A DNA stretch of 13,801 bases from Caulobacteraceae bacterium UBA5005 (lineage in GTDB: Bacteria; Pseudomonadota; Alphaproteobacteria; Caulobacterales; Caulobacteraceae). Position numbers and translations under genes: made by a program. The stretch lies in contig DGYN01000076.1 in the NCBI GenBank assembly GCA_002398405.1, positions 992 to 14,792 on the forward strand, read 5' to 3'. Position 1 is the first letter of the stretch. Every line of letters starts with the position of its first letter. A model generated the notes under the pieces. The model worked only from the letters and a program-made list of their open reading frames with translations. It made no database searches and was not told the origin of the DNA. Shown here in pieces: positions 1 to 6,373 of this stretch.

Positions 1-750
1 TACAACGCCGGCTGGACCGATCCGGGCGACCGCATCATCCGGGTGAACGGCGAGGCCCGCACCTCCATGATCACCTTCCCGGCCAATGGCCGCATCCCGC
101 CTCGCGCCGATGGCAGGCCGATGCCGGTCGCTCGCCGCGCTGCCGACGAGGGTGAAGGCAGCACTGCCGCCGCCCGTCCCGGCCAGAATGACAACCCTGA
201 GGGCCGATCCCTGGGCGAGCGCTGCATCATGTCCTTCGGCCAGAGCTCCGGCCCGATCATGCAGTCGCAGCTGTACAACAACAATTACCAGTTCGTGCAG
301 TCGAAGGAGTCGGTCGCGATCTGGGTTGAGATGGTCCACGACGTGCGCATCGTGCCGATCGTCGCCGGCAAGGCGCAGGCCAAACACCGCTCGGATGGCA
401 TCCGCCCCTACATGGGCGACAGCGTCGCCTGGTGGGAAGGCGACACGCTTGTGATGGAGACCACCAACTACCACCCCCGCCAGAACCTGCGCGGATCGTC
501 CGAGAACCTGAAGGTCACCGAGAAGTTCACCCGCGCGGCGGAAGACCGGCTTCTCTATCAGTTCACCGTCGAGGACCCGACCACCTGGGCCCAGCCCTGG
601 GGCGGCGAGTACGAATTCGCCAAAGCCCTGGGCGTCTACGAATACGCCTGCCACGAGGGCAACTACGGCCTTGAGGGCATTCTCGCCGGCGCCCGCCAGG
701 AAGACGCCGCGGCGGCGGCCAAGACCGCGGCGCCCCGGGCCTCGCGCTAG
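1..750 (+). CDS. Exported protein of unknown function, 'WWEGDT' family (5' end missing)
   Basis: The frame is open from the first base, so the start and presumably a signal peptide lie left of the window; 249 codons are visible. Family hallmarks seen here are an RCIMSFG segment, an LYNNNYQ segment, VEMVHDVRI, then MGDSVAWWEGDTLVMETTNY, GSSENLKVTEKFT, FTVEDPTTW and a closing YEYACHEGNYGL. This set recurs in exported proteins of sphingomonads, caulobacters and acidobacteria that have no known activity; I recognise the family but cannot give a function. The tail is Ala-rich and low in complexity. The stop TAG overlaps the TAG of the convergent GFA gene inside a shared CTAG, leaving no room for a terminator. 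A shorter, divergent relative lies at 5123-5911. Confidence 0.85.
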   Translation, partial: YNAGWTDPGDRIIRVNGEARTSMITFPANGRIPPRADGRPMPVARRAADEGEGSTAAARPGQNDNPEGRSLGERCIMSFGQSSGPIMQSQLYNNNYQFVQSKESVAIWVEMVHDVRIVPIVAGKAQAKHRSDGIRPYMGDSVAWWEGDTLVMETTNYHPRQNLRGSSENLKVTEKFTRAAEDRLLYQFTVEDPTTWAQPWGGEYEFAKALGVYEYACHEGNYGLEGILAGARQEDAAAAAKTAAPRASR

Positions 751-1109
751 ACCCCGGGCCCTACAGACATGCCGATTCCGTCGGTGGCGCGGATCGGCAG
801 GCTCGCCGGATCGAAACCCTCGAGGCAGAAGACGTTGACGCCAAAGTAGGCAGGGTCCGACCGCTTGCGGTGAAAGGTGTAGACACCGCACGTCGTGCAG
901 AAGTGATGCTGGGCGACGCCGGTATTCCAGCGATAGGTCGCCAGGGACTCTCCGCCCGCCGTGACGGCCAGTTCGCTCTCATGCACCTTTATCATCAGGG
1001 CGTTTTTCTTGACGCACAGGGTGCAGTCGCAGGTGGTCATCTCGGTCAAGGCCGCGTCGATCGCGAAGCGAACCGCGCCGCAATGGCAGGCGCCCTTGAA
1101 CGCCGTCAC
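747..1109 (-). CDS. GFA (CENP-V/Gfa) family zinc protein
   Basis: A 120-aa protein of the glutathione-dependent formaldehyde-activating (GFA) fold, normally a small cytosolic zinc protein. All seven expected cysteines are present: CHC at residues 8-10, CDCTLC at 27-32 and FCTTC at 70-74, followed by the usual GVYTFHRK stretch. I chose the GTG at 1107-1109 because the family begins a few residues before the first CxC; the open frame runs on upstream, but only as antisense-free overlap with the dehydrogenase gene. The GTG lies 2 nt after the dehydrogenase stop, with GGACGG some 9 nt upstream as a weak ribosome site, which indicates co-transcription and perhaps translational coupling. Whether it acts on glutathione adducts is unknown; most GFA proteins are uncharacterised. 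Co-transcription with an alcohol dehydrogenase could suggest aldehyde handling, but this is inference. Confidence 0.85.
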   Translation of the reverse strand: MTAFKGACHCGAVRFAIDAALTEMTTCDCTLCVKKNALMIKVHESELAVTAGGESLATYRWNTGVAQHHFCTTCGVYTFHRKRSDPAYFGVNVFCLEGFDPASLPIRATDGIGMSVGPGV

Positions 1110-1111
1110 CG

Positions 1112-3067
1112 CTATTTGCCGTCCACTGTGAACGCCAGGAGCACATTGGCTCCGCCGCCAGTCGAGCCATAGTTGGACGCGCCGTCGAAACCCGACGTGG
1201 CGAACACCATGCCCTGGGCGATGGTCGGGCCGTTGCCGTCCATGCCGCCGCCCAACTGGCCGCGCACGCCGTTGGTGGTGTTGTAGGTCTGGGCGACGGT
1301 GTCGAACTTCCACAGGACCTTGCCGTTGCGCGCGTCATAGGCGCGGAAGATCCCGTCGGTGGAGCCCGCGAACACCACGCCGGGCATGGCTGCCGGCGCG
1401 CCGGAGTTAGCGCCGATACAGGCGTCCGGATAGGCGGGCGGCTTGTAGGTGCATTCGTTCTGCGGCGTCGGCACATGCCAGACGATCTTGCCGTTGGCCG
1501 GATTGACGGCGGTCATCCCGGGGCGGCCCGGAGGCTGGGCCTCGGCCATGGTCGCCTTGCCGCGCGGGCGGCGATAGGCGTCGTAGAGGTTCACGATGTC
1601 AGCGTTGGGGGCGAACAGGTAGCGGGTGTCCGCGCCGATGCCCCACTCGATGCCGCCCAGCGCGCTACCGGCCCCGACCTGGGTTTCCCACATGATCTTC
1701 CCGGTCTCGGGCTCCATCCCGTAGACGATGCCGCTCTTCTGGCCGGAGAGGACCACTTCCTTGCCGCTGGGCAGTTTGAAGAGCACCGGCGAGGCGCCGA
1801 AATCGTAATCGGGACCAAGGGGCGTCGGGCAGTTGGTGCCGGGTCCCGAGGGTCCGGTGCAGCCCATGATAAAGTTGTCGTTCTCGGTGACCTGATGGTT
1901 CCAGCGCAGTTTGCCGGTCTTCATCTCATAGGCCTGGATGGCGTCAGCCCCGACAGTCGGGGCGTCGGTGTAGGAATCGCCGGTCGCGACATAGACCAGA
2001 CCTCGCTTCAGATCGACCGTGGGCGCCGACCAGATCGCCGCCCCGGCGGGACCGGTCAGCTGGGTGCCGGCCGAGTTTTTGCGGATCGGCCGCATGGGCT
2101 CGGTGATGGTGAAGCTCTTCCACTGGGTCTTGCCGGTGGAAAGGTCGAGGGCGACGAGCGAGCCACGGAAATTGCAGCAGGGATAGGACGGCTGGCCGCT
2201 GGTCGCCTCCTCCACCGAGGTGATCGGCACGAAGACCTGGTTCCCAGCCACGATGGGTGATCCGGTGATCCCGGAGACGCGGTGGTTTTCCAGCTCGGCG
2301 CTGGCCCACAGTTCCTTGCCGGTGGCGGCGTCGAAGGCTTTGACCACGCGGTTGCGCTGGCCGACGATCAGGGCCCAGCCGCTGGGGGAGATCGAGGACT
2401 TCACCGGGCTAGGCGTGGTGCGCGAGGCAATCCCGTCCACCCGCCAGCGAACGCAACCGGTCTTGGTGTCCAGGGCGTAGAGACGGCCCGACCCTGAAAT
2501 CCACAGCCAGTCGCCGACCACCGAAGGCTGGCTGTTGCCCTGGGAAATGGTGAAGGCCCACTTGACCTTGAGTTTGCCGACATCGGCCGCCTTGATGCCC
2601 GGGTTGGGCTGATATCGCGGGCCAGGCGCCGAGCCGGTGGCCCCGATCCAGTCGGACTTGGTCTCCACGATCGGCGGATTGACCGCGCAGACCGTATCGA
2701 CGGTGACAACGGGGCCGCGTCCCCCACGGCCTCCAGCGGGCGGTGCGGTGGCCTGGGAGCGTTGCTGCAGAGACGCCGCGGTCTGGGGCGATAGGAAGGC
2801 GGCGATGGCGCGCTTGTCGAGGTCGGAAAGGCCTCCGGACATCGGCGCCATGGTGGTGTTCATGGCGGTGACGAGTTCGGCCTGGGTCTTATAACCCAAC
2901 TGCTCGCGGCCCGGCGCACGGTCCTGGGCAGGCTCATGGCACATCTTGCAGCGGCGATCGTAGAGCGCGGCGCCATCGGGCGCGGCGGGGGGCTGGGCGA
3001 GCGCGATAGTGGCGCTGATCGTCACGATGGCAAGGCCCGTGATACCCGCAAACGCTCGATGCAGCAT
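1112..3067 (-). CDS. Cytochrome c-PQQ beta-propeller dehydrogenase, polyvinyl-alcohol-dehydrogenase-like
   Basis: A 651-aa exported quinohaemoprotein. Residues 1-24 are a signal peptide ending ALA. A short cytochrome c domain follows, with haem motif CKMCH at 40-44 and a candidate axial Met near 73-76. A Gly/Arg/Ala-rich linker (about 105-118) leads to a PQQ-type beta-propeller from about 130 to the end, with repeated blades of the form 'LYALDTKTGCVRW', 'VKAFDAATGKELW', 'LVALDLSTGKTQW' and 'FRAYDARNGKVLW'. A vicinal Cys pair sits at 297-298 in YPCCNFRGS. Length and the haem-first order match polyvinyl alcohol dehydrogenase (cytochrome), EC 1.1.2.6, rather than methanol dehydrogenase. The substrate is probably a secondary alcohol or polyol, with electrons passed from PQQ to haem in the periplasm, but the exact substrate cannot be read from sequence. 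The start ATG has a good GGGAGG site 5 nt upstream. The GFA gene follows 2 nt downstream, and an AraC-type regulator is divergent. Confidence 0.85.
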   Translation of the reverse strand: MLHRAFAGITGLAIVTISATIALAQPPAAPDGAALYDRRCKMCHEPAQDRAPGREQLGYKTQAELVTAMNTTMAPMSGGLSDLDKRAIAAFLSPQTAASLQQRSQATAPPAGGRGGRGPVVTVDTVCAVNPPIVETKSDWIGATGSAPGPRYQPNPGIKAADVGKLKVKWAFTISQGNSQPSVVGDWLWISGSGRLYALDTKTGCVRWRVDGIASRTTPSPVKSSISPSGWALIVGQRNRVVKAFDAATGKELWASAELENHRVSGITGSPIVAGNQVFVPITSVEEATSGQPSYPCCNFRGSLVALDLSTGKTQWKSFTITEPMRPIRKNSAGTQLTGPAGAAIWSAPTVDLKRGLVYVATGDSYTDAPTVGADAIQAYEMKTGKLRWNHQVTENDNFIMGCTGPSGPGTNCPTPLGPDYDFGASPVLFKLPSGKEVVLSGQKSGIVYGMEPETGKIMWETQVGAGSALGGIEWGIGADTRYLFAPNADIVNLYDAYRRPRGKATMAEAQPPGRPGMTAVNPANGKIVWHVPTPQNECTYKPPAYPDACIGANSGAPAAMPGVVFAGSTDGIFRAYDARNGKVLWKFDTVAQTYNTTNGVRGQLGGGMDGNGPTIAQGMVFATSGFDGASNYGSTGGGANVLLAFTVDGK

Positions 3068-3203
3068 ATGGTCCTCCCGAAAGACTCAGCGCTTGGAAAC
3101 GCTTGTTTGGCCCGTCTTAGCACGTCCTCTCAAAGCGCATAGCCGCGGCAAATGGAGCAAAAACGGTCAAGACCGGACCCAGGGGTTCTGGCAGAAGACG
3201 GCC
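3068..3203. promoter_or_regulatory. Divergent intergenic region between the dehydrogenase and the AraC-type regulator
   Basis: A 136-bp gap separates two divergent starts and must contain both promoters. On the minus strand GGGAGG at about 3073-3078 is the dehydrogenase ribosome site. I see no convincing -35/-10 pair or strong palindrome. Divergent placement of an AraC-type regulator suggests it may act here; that is inference. Confidence 0.45.
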
Positions 3204-4076
3204 ATGGGGCGAGGACCGGCCGGCTACGGATTGGCACAGGAGGCGGCAAGGTCCGCCGAGGCCGGGCGCATCGATCGCTATATCGAGACCCACCTGTTTG
3301 AACCTCTAAGCTCCGAGATCATCGCCGAGGCGTGCGGCGGTTCGGCCGCGCACCTCGCCCGCCGTTTCCGGGCGCGAAAGGGAGAGAGCCTGATGGCGTT
3401 CGTGCGGGGACGCCGGCTGGAGGTCGCGGCCGCAAGTCTGGCCAAGGACAACGTCGATCTCGCACAGCTGGCGCTGGCCAGCGGATTTGGCTCGCAGTCG
3501 GCGTTCACCCGCGCCTTTAGCCGCGCCTTCGGCGTCTCCCCCGGCGAGGCGCGCGGCGCGCCCACTCCCCTCGCTCGCAAAAGGAAAACCCCCATGCTTC
3601 CGGCGCCGACCCTCATCGAACGCGAGGAATACTGCGATGCCATCAACCTCGCGGGCCTCAGCGCCCGTTTCGAGCCCAAGACCTATGTGGAGGTCGCCGA
3701 ACTCTGGAAACGGGCGGTCCAGCAGTTCGGCTTTCCAGGCCAGTCCGGAACGGAGACCATCGGCGCTTTTCGCGATCGGGACCTTACCGCGGGAGTGTTT
3801 GAACATCTGGCGGGGGTGCGAGTGACGGATCAGGCGACCTTGCCTGAAGGTTTCGAGGTCTGGTCCTTGCCGGCCGGAAAGTGGCTGGTGCTTCGCCAAG
3901 CGCTCACCGCTGAGCCGCTGCACCTGCAGATGATGGCCGCCGAGACCGAAATCCGGGCAAACCGCCTGCCCCAATCGGGGCGCAGGATCGTCAACAGCCC
4001 AGACTTCCAACTCTATCCGGCGCCCTTCAAGCTGGACGGCGGATGGCTTGAGCACTGGCTTCCGGTGGAGGCTTAG
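3204..4076 (+). CDS. AraC-family regulator with C-terminal GyrI-like effector-binding domain
   Basis: A 290-aa cytosolic transcription regulator. The N-terminal part (about 17-115) is a double helix-turn-helix of AraC type: IDRYIETHLFEPLSSEIIAE, then AHLARRFRARKGESLMAFV, the RRLEVAAASL recognition stretch, and the signature GFGSQSAFTRAFSRAFGVSP. Residues about 130-290 form a GyrI-like (AraC effector-binding) domain ending in FDLW-like 'LDGGWLEHWLPV'. This HTH-first order is that of the Rob/SoxS-like regulators carrying a ligand-sensing tail. I chose ATG 3204 because an upstream frame back to 3009 would run into the 5' end of the dehydrogenase gene on the other strand and adds no domain. It is divergent from the dehydrogenase, so that operon is a candidate target. 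Its stop overlaps the EVE gene stop by 3 nt in convergent orientation. Confidence 0.88.
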   Translation: MGRGPAGYGLAQEAARSAEAGRIDRYIETHLFEPLSSEIIAEACGGSAAHLARRFRARKGESLMAFVRGRRLEVAAASLAKDNVDLAQLALASGFGSQSAFTRAFSRAFGVSPGEARGAPTPLARKRKTPMLPAPTLIEREEYCDAINLAGLSARFEPKTYVEVAELWKRAVQQFGFPGQSGTETIGAFRDRDLTAGVFEHLAGVRVTDQATLPEGFEVWSLPAGKWLVLRQALTAEPLHLQMMAAETEIRANRLPQSGRRIVNSPDFQLYPAPFKLDGGWLEHWLPVEA

Positions 4077-4483
4077 CCGCCCGCCCGCTTCAGGATCAGG
4101 TCCCATTCGGCCTCGCGCACCGGAGAGACCGACAGGCGGTTTTCGCGCAGCATCTTCATGTCGGCCAGTGCGGGTTCGGCCTTGATCTCCGCCAGGGTGA
4201 CCGGCGTCTTGAGGTGGCGGCCGTAGCCGAGTTCGACCGCGACAAAGCGGCCGGCCGGATCGCTTTTGTCCGGGAACGCGGTCCTGACGACCTTGGCGAT
4301 CCCGACGACCGCCTTGCCCTCGTTCGAATGATAGAAAAAGCACTCGTCGCCAATCTGCATGGCTTTGAGATGCAAGGCCGCGGCATTGTTGCGGACGCCG
4401 TCCCAAACGGTCTTGCCGTCCTTTTTCAGATCATCGATCGAATAGACGTGGGGCTCCGATTTCACGAGCCATCGGTTAGCCAT
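4073..4483 (-). CDS. EVE domain protein
   Basis: A 136-aa protein that is essentially a single EVE domain (the former DUF55, PUA-like fold, related to human THYN1). Characteristic motifs are WLVKSEP at residues 5-11, VWDGVRNNAA at about 26-35, GDECFFYHSN near 45-54 and VVGIAKVVR. EVE domains bind modified nucleobases in DNA or RNA through an aromatic pocket; the ligand of this one is unknown. Start ATG is preceded by GCGAGG. It lies 10 nt downstream of the PAS gene, so the two are probably co-transcribed. It is a common stand-alone protein in proteobacteria and shows nothing unusual in itself. Confidence 0.9.
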   Translation of the reverse strand: MANRWLVKSEPHVYSIDDLKKDGKTVWDGVRNNAAALHLKAMQIGDECFFYHSNEGKAVVGIAKVVRTAFPDKSDPAGRFVAVELGYGRHLKTPVTLAEIKAEPALADMKMLRENRLSVSPVREAEWDLILKRAGG

Positions 4484-4493
4484 GCGACCTCGC

Positions 4494-5066
4494 CTAGTGG
4501 GCTGATGCTTCGAGAGCGTCCGCCTTTGCTTGGCATTCTTCGGCGAAATCGGAAAGGGCGTCGATCGTCTGGCGGTCGCCCATATTGCCGGCCAGACGCC
4601 GCGCTCGGCTGGCCTCTGCGCGCAGTTCGTCGATTTGCCGGATCTCGGTCACATCGACGAGCATGTTGACTGCGCCGATGAAGACACCGTCCCGATAGAG
4701 CGGGGTTGGAAAGGGCGTAAAAGTCACCCGCGTCCCGTCCGGACGCTCGGCCACCGCGGTCAGGCCGCGAAGCGCCTGTTTCGTTTCGATTGCCCGGGCC
4801 ATGGGGCATTGGTCGTGAGGCAGAAACTCACCGGCCTCGGTGTAAAGCTTCCAGGTGACGCACCAGCGGTCTTTGCCAACGGCGGGGCGGCGGCCGGCGA
4901 AGCCGACGCAGGCCTTGTTGTAGTAGGTGATGACGCCGTTCTCATCGGTGACGTAGATCGGCGCGGGCAGGGCCTCAAGCGCGGCGTGGAAAGCCTCGTC
5001 GCCGCAGGGGGCGACATCGATAGCGGCGGCAAGCATCTGGTCCGACTGAGCGAGCAACGCGTGCAT
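4494..5066 (-). CDS. PAS domain protein with no output domain
   Basis: A 190-aa protein. Residues about 25-135 form one PAS domain: ALEALPAPIYVTDENGVITY, NKACVGFAGRRP, then a C-terminal strand set including GTRVTFTPFPTPLYRDGVFI and the closing VDVTEIRQ that normally leads into a kinase or cyclase. Here only an Ala/Glu/Arg-rich helical tail (about 138-190) follows, with no histidine kinase, GGDEF or HTH module, so it is either a stand-alone sensor or a partner of another signalling protein. No signal peptide or membrane segment is seen, so it is cytosolic. Cys residues within the PAS core (CVGF, WCVTW, QCPMA) could be relevant to ligand or redox sensing, but this is speculation. GTAGGG precedes the ATG. 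The EVE gene follows 10 nt downstream. Confidence 0.8.
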   Translation of the reverse strand: MHALLAQSDQMLAAAIDVAPCGDEAFHAALEALPAPIYVTDENGVITYYNKACVGFAGRRPAVGKDRWCVTWKLYTEAGEFLPHDQCPMARAIETKQALRGLTAVAERPDGTRVTFTPFPTPLYRDGVFIGAVNMLVDVTEIRQIDELRAEASRARRLAGNMGDRQTIDALSDFAEECQAKADALEASAH

Positions 5067-5122
5067 TGTGGTCCCTACCGATCAACAGCAAGCGCCACGC
5101 CACGCCATTGGTTCCGCGCAAT

Positions 5123-5911
5123 CTACCGCGGATTGGGGTGGAAGTCGCTAAGGTCCGGCATGCTGGCGATGCTTTGTTCGACGCAGGGCGGCGGCTGCAG
5201 GAGATCACCCTTGATGAGTTTGGCGTAGCGCGGACGCTTCTTCCACGGCTCGGAAAGAACTTCCGGATCCTCGACGATGGCTTCGTAGTGCAGCTTTTCG
5301 CCGTCGCGGCGGAAACGTTCGGTGACCTTCATCTTGTCGGAGTGGAAGGCGCCGTTGTCGGTCAGCCAGGACTCGTCGGTGAAATTGACGGACTCGACGA
5401 CGAAGGTGTCCCCCTCCCACCAGCCGACGGCGTCGCCCAGGAGGCTCGGTTCGGAATCTTCGCGGTGCTTGCGGGTGTCGGTGGGCACGACGCGCCAGAA
5501 GCTTCCCGAAAGGTCGTCGTAGAGGAAGACCATCCGCGTCGGCGTCTGGACGATCTGGTCGGGCATGCCGATGCGCGGGACGCCGGGATTGCCGCAGCGG
5601 AGCGCCGGGTCGGTGGTGACCTGGGTGCGGCGCAGCTCCGCCACCTTGGCCCTGTGCTCGGGCTTATAGGGAATGACTTCGGGCTGCATGATCGAGGCGA
5701 CGAAGGCGGCTTTTTCCGGATCCTCCGGTCCGCCGCAGCGCAGGACGCAGACATTGCCCTTGTCGTCCATCTTGCCGTCGACGAAGGGGACGCCGTTGCC
5801 GTTGTCCCAGGTGCCGGTGAGGTCGCGATTGCGAGAGGCGCGGTTCTGGGCTTCGGCGGCGATGGGGGTGGCGAGCAGGGCGATCAGGGCGAGGGTGGTG
5901 AACTTGCGCAT
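5123..5911 (-). CDS. Exported protein of unknown function, divergent 'WWEGDT' family member
   Basis: A 262-aa protein with a clear signal peptide at residues 1-22 (charged MRK, hydrophobic core, AEA cleavage site). The mature part begins RASRNRDLTGTWDNGNG and later carries GDAVGWWEGDTFVVESVNF, MKVTERFRRDGEKLHYEAIV and EDPEVLSEPW. These align by eye with MGDSVAWWEGDTLVMETTNY, LKVTEKFT and EDPTTW in the protein at the left edge of the window, so both belong to one broad family of unknown activity. Four Cys lie in the mature part (VCVLRC, LRCG, PPPC). It follows the DUF6152 gene by 5 nt; the DUF6152 TAG lies within the GAGTAGG ribosome site of this gene, which suggests coupled translation. Probably periplasmic. 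Confidence 0.8.
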   Translation of the reverse strand: MRKFTTLALIALLATPIAAEAQNRASRNRDLTGTWDNGNGVPFVDGKMDDKGNVCVLRCGGPEDPEKAAFVASIMQPEVIPYKPEHRAKVAELRRTQVTTDPALRCGNPGVPRIGMPDQIVQTPTRMVFLYDDLSGSFWRVVPTDTRKHREDSEPSLLGDAVGWWEGDTFVVESVNFTDESWLTDNGAFHSDKMKVTERFRRDGEKLHYEAIVEDPEVLSEPWKKRPRYAKLIKGDLLQPPPCVEQSIASMPDLSDFHPNPR

Positions 5912-5916
5912 CGGAC

Positions 5917-6297
5917 CTACTCGTTGAAGCCGGAGAAGCTGATGACGCGGCCATCGGCGTATTTGATTGATGTCGAAAAGCCGAGCAGCGGATCGGTGCG
6001 CGAGGGTTTCATGGTGACCTGAGCCGGGCGGCCGTCGCCTAGGAGGTCCTTGCTGGTGATGCCGGCCTTGCGGGCGAAATTGATCGGCACGGATTCGACC
6101 CGGTAGGTTTTCATCGCGCCGCCTTCGTTGACGAGGACGGTGAAGTAGATGTGCGGGTTGATCCAGGAGACCTTGTCGATCTTGCCGGTGACCGTGACGC
6201 GCTTGTCCTGGTCGAACATCTTGTTGACGCCGTGGTGGCCGAAGGCGGTGGAGGCGATGAGGCTTAGGCCTAGGGCCAGGGCGGTGAGGCGGCGCAT
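5917..6297 (-). CDS. DUF6152 family exported protein
   Basis: A 126-aa protein with a signal peptide at residues 1-20 ending TAFG. The mature N-terminus begins with HHG, followed by MFDQDKRVTVTGKIDKVSW and INPHIYFTV, the pattern typical of DUF6152 proteins (one small beta-rich domain). An N-terminal His pair directly after cleavage could bind metal, but no function is established. It is the first gene of a two-gene unit with the exported protein 5 nt downstream; pairing of DUF6152 with 'WWEGDT' proteins is, from memory, common in sphingomonads and caulobacters. The ribosome site is weak: only TTGGGT lies upstream of the ATG. Confidence 0.8.
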   Translation of the reverse strand: MRRLTALALGLSLIASTAFGHHGVNKMFDQDKRVTVTGKIDKVSWINPHIYFTVLVNEGGAMKTYRVESVPINFARKAGITSKDLLGDGRPAQVTMKPSRTDPLLGFSTSIKYADGRVISFSGFNE

Positions 6298-6345
6298 GTG
6301 GTTTTACCCAAGATCAACCAGTTGAAGACCTGTTCGTAAAATCGA

Positions 6346-6361
6346 TTGCAGATTTTTGCAA
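6346..6361. promoter_or_regulatory. TTGCA-N6-TGCAA inverted repeat in the DUF6152 promoter region
   Basis: The 76-bp gap at 6298-6373 is clearly more AT-rich than its surroundings. It holds the repeat TTGCA-GATTTT-TGCAA, 49 to 64 nt upstream of the DUF6152 start. On the minus strand TTGCAA here could be a -35 element with TACGAA 17 nt later as a poor -10. It may be an operator, or chance in an AT-rich promoter. Confidence 0.3.
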
Positions 6362-6373
6362 GGCGGCGGCGCG

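Noticed and set aside
1475..2260. Plus-strand open frame of 261 codons
   Set aside because: It lies opposite the PQQ-propeller gene, and its Gly/Asp/Leu-rich product has no recognisable domain.
3009..3203. Longer AraC-type regulator starting at 3009
   Set aside because: It would overlap the 5' end of the divergent dehydrogenase, and the added 65 residues show no domain.
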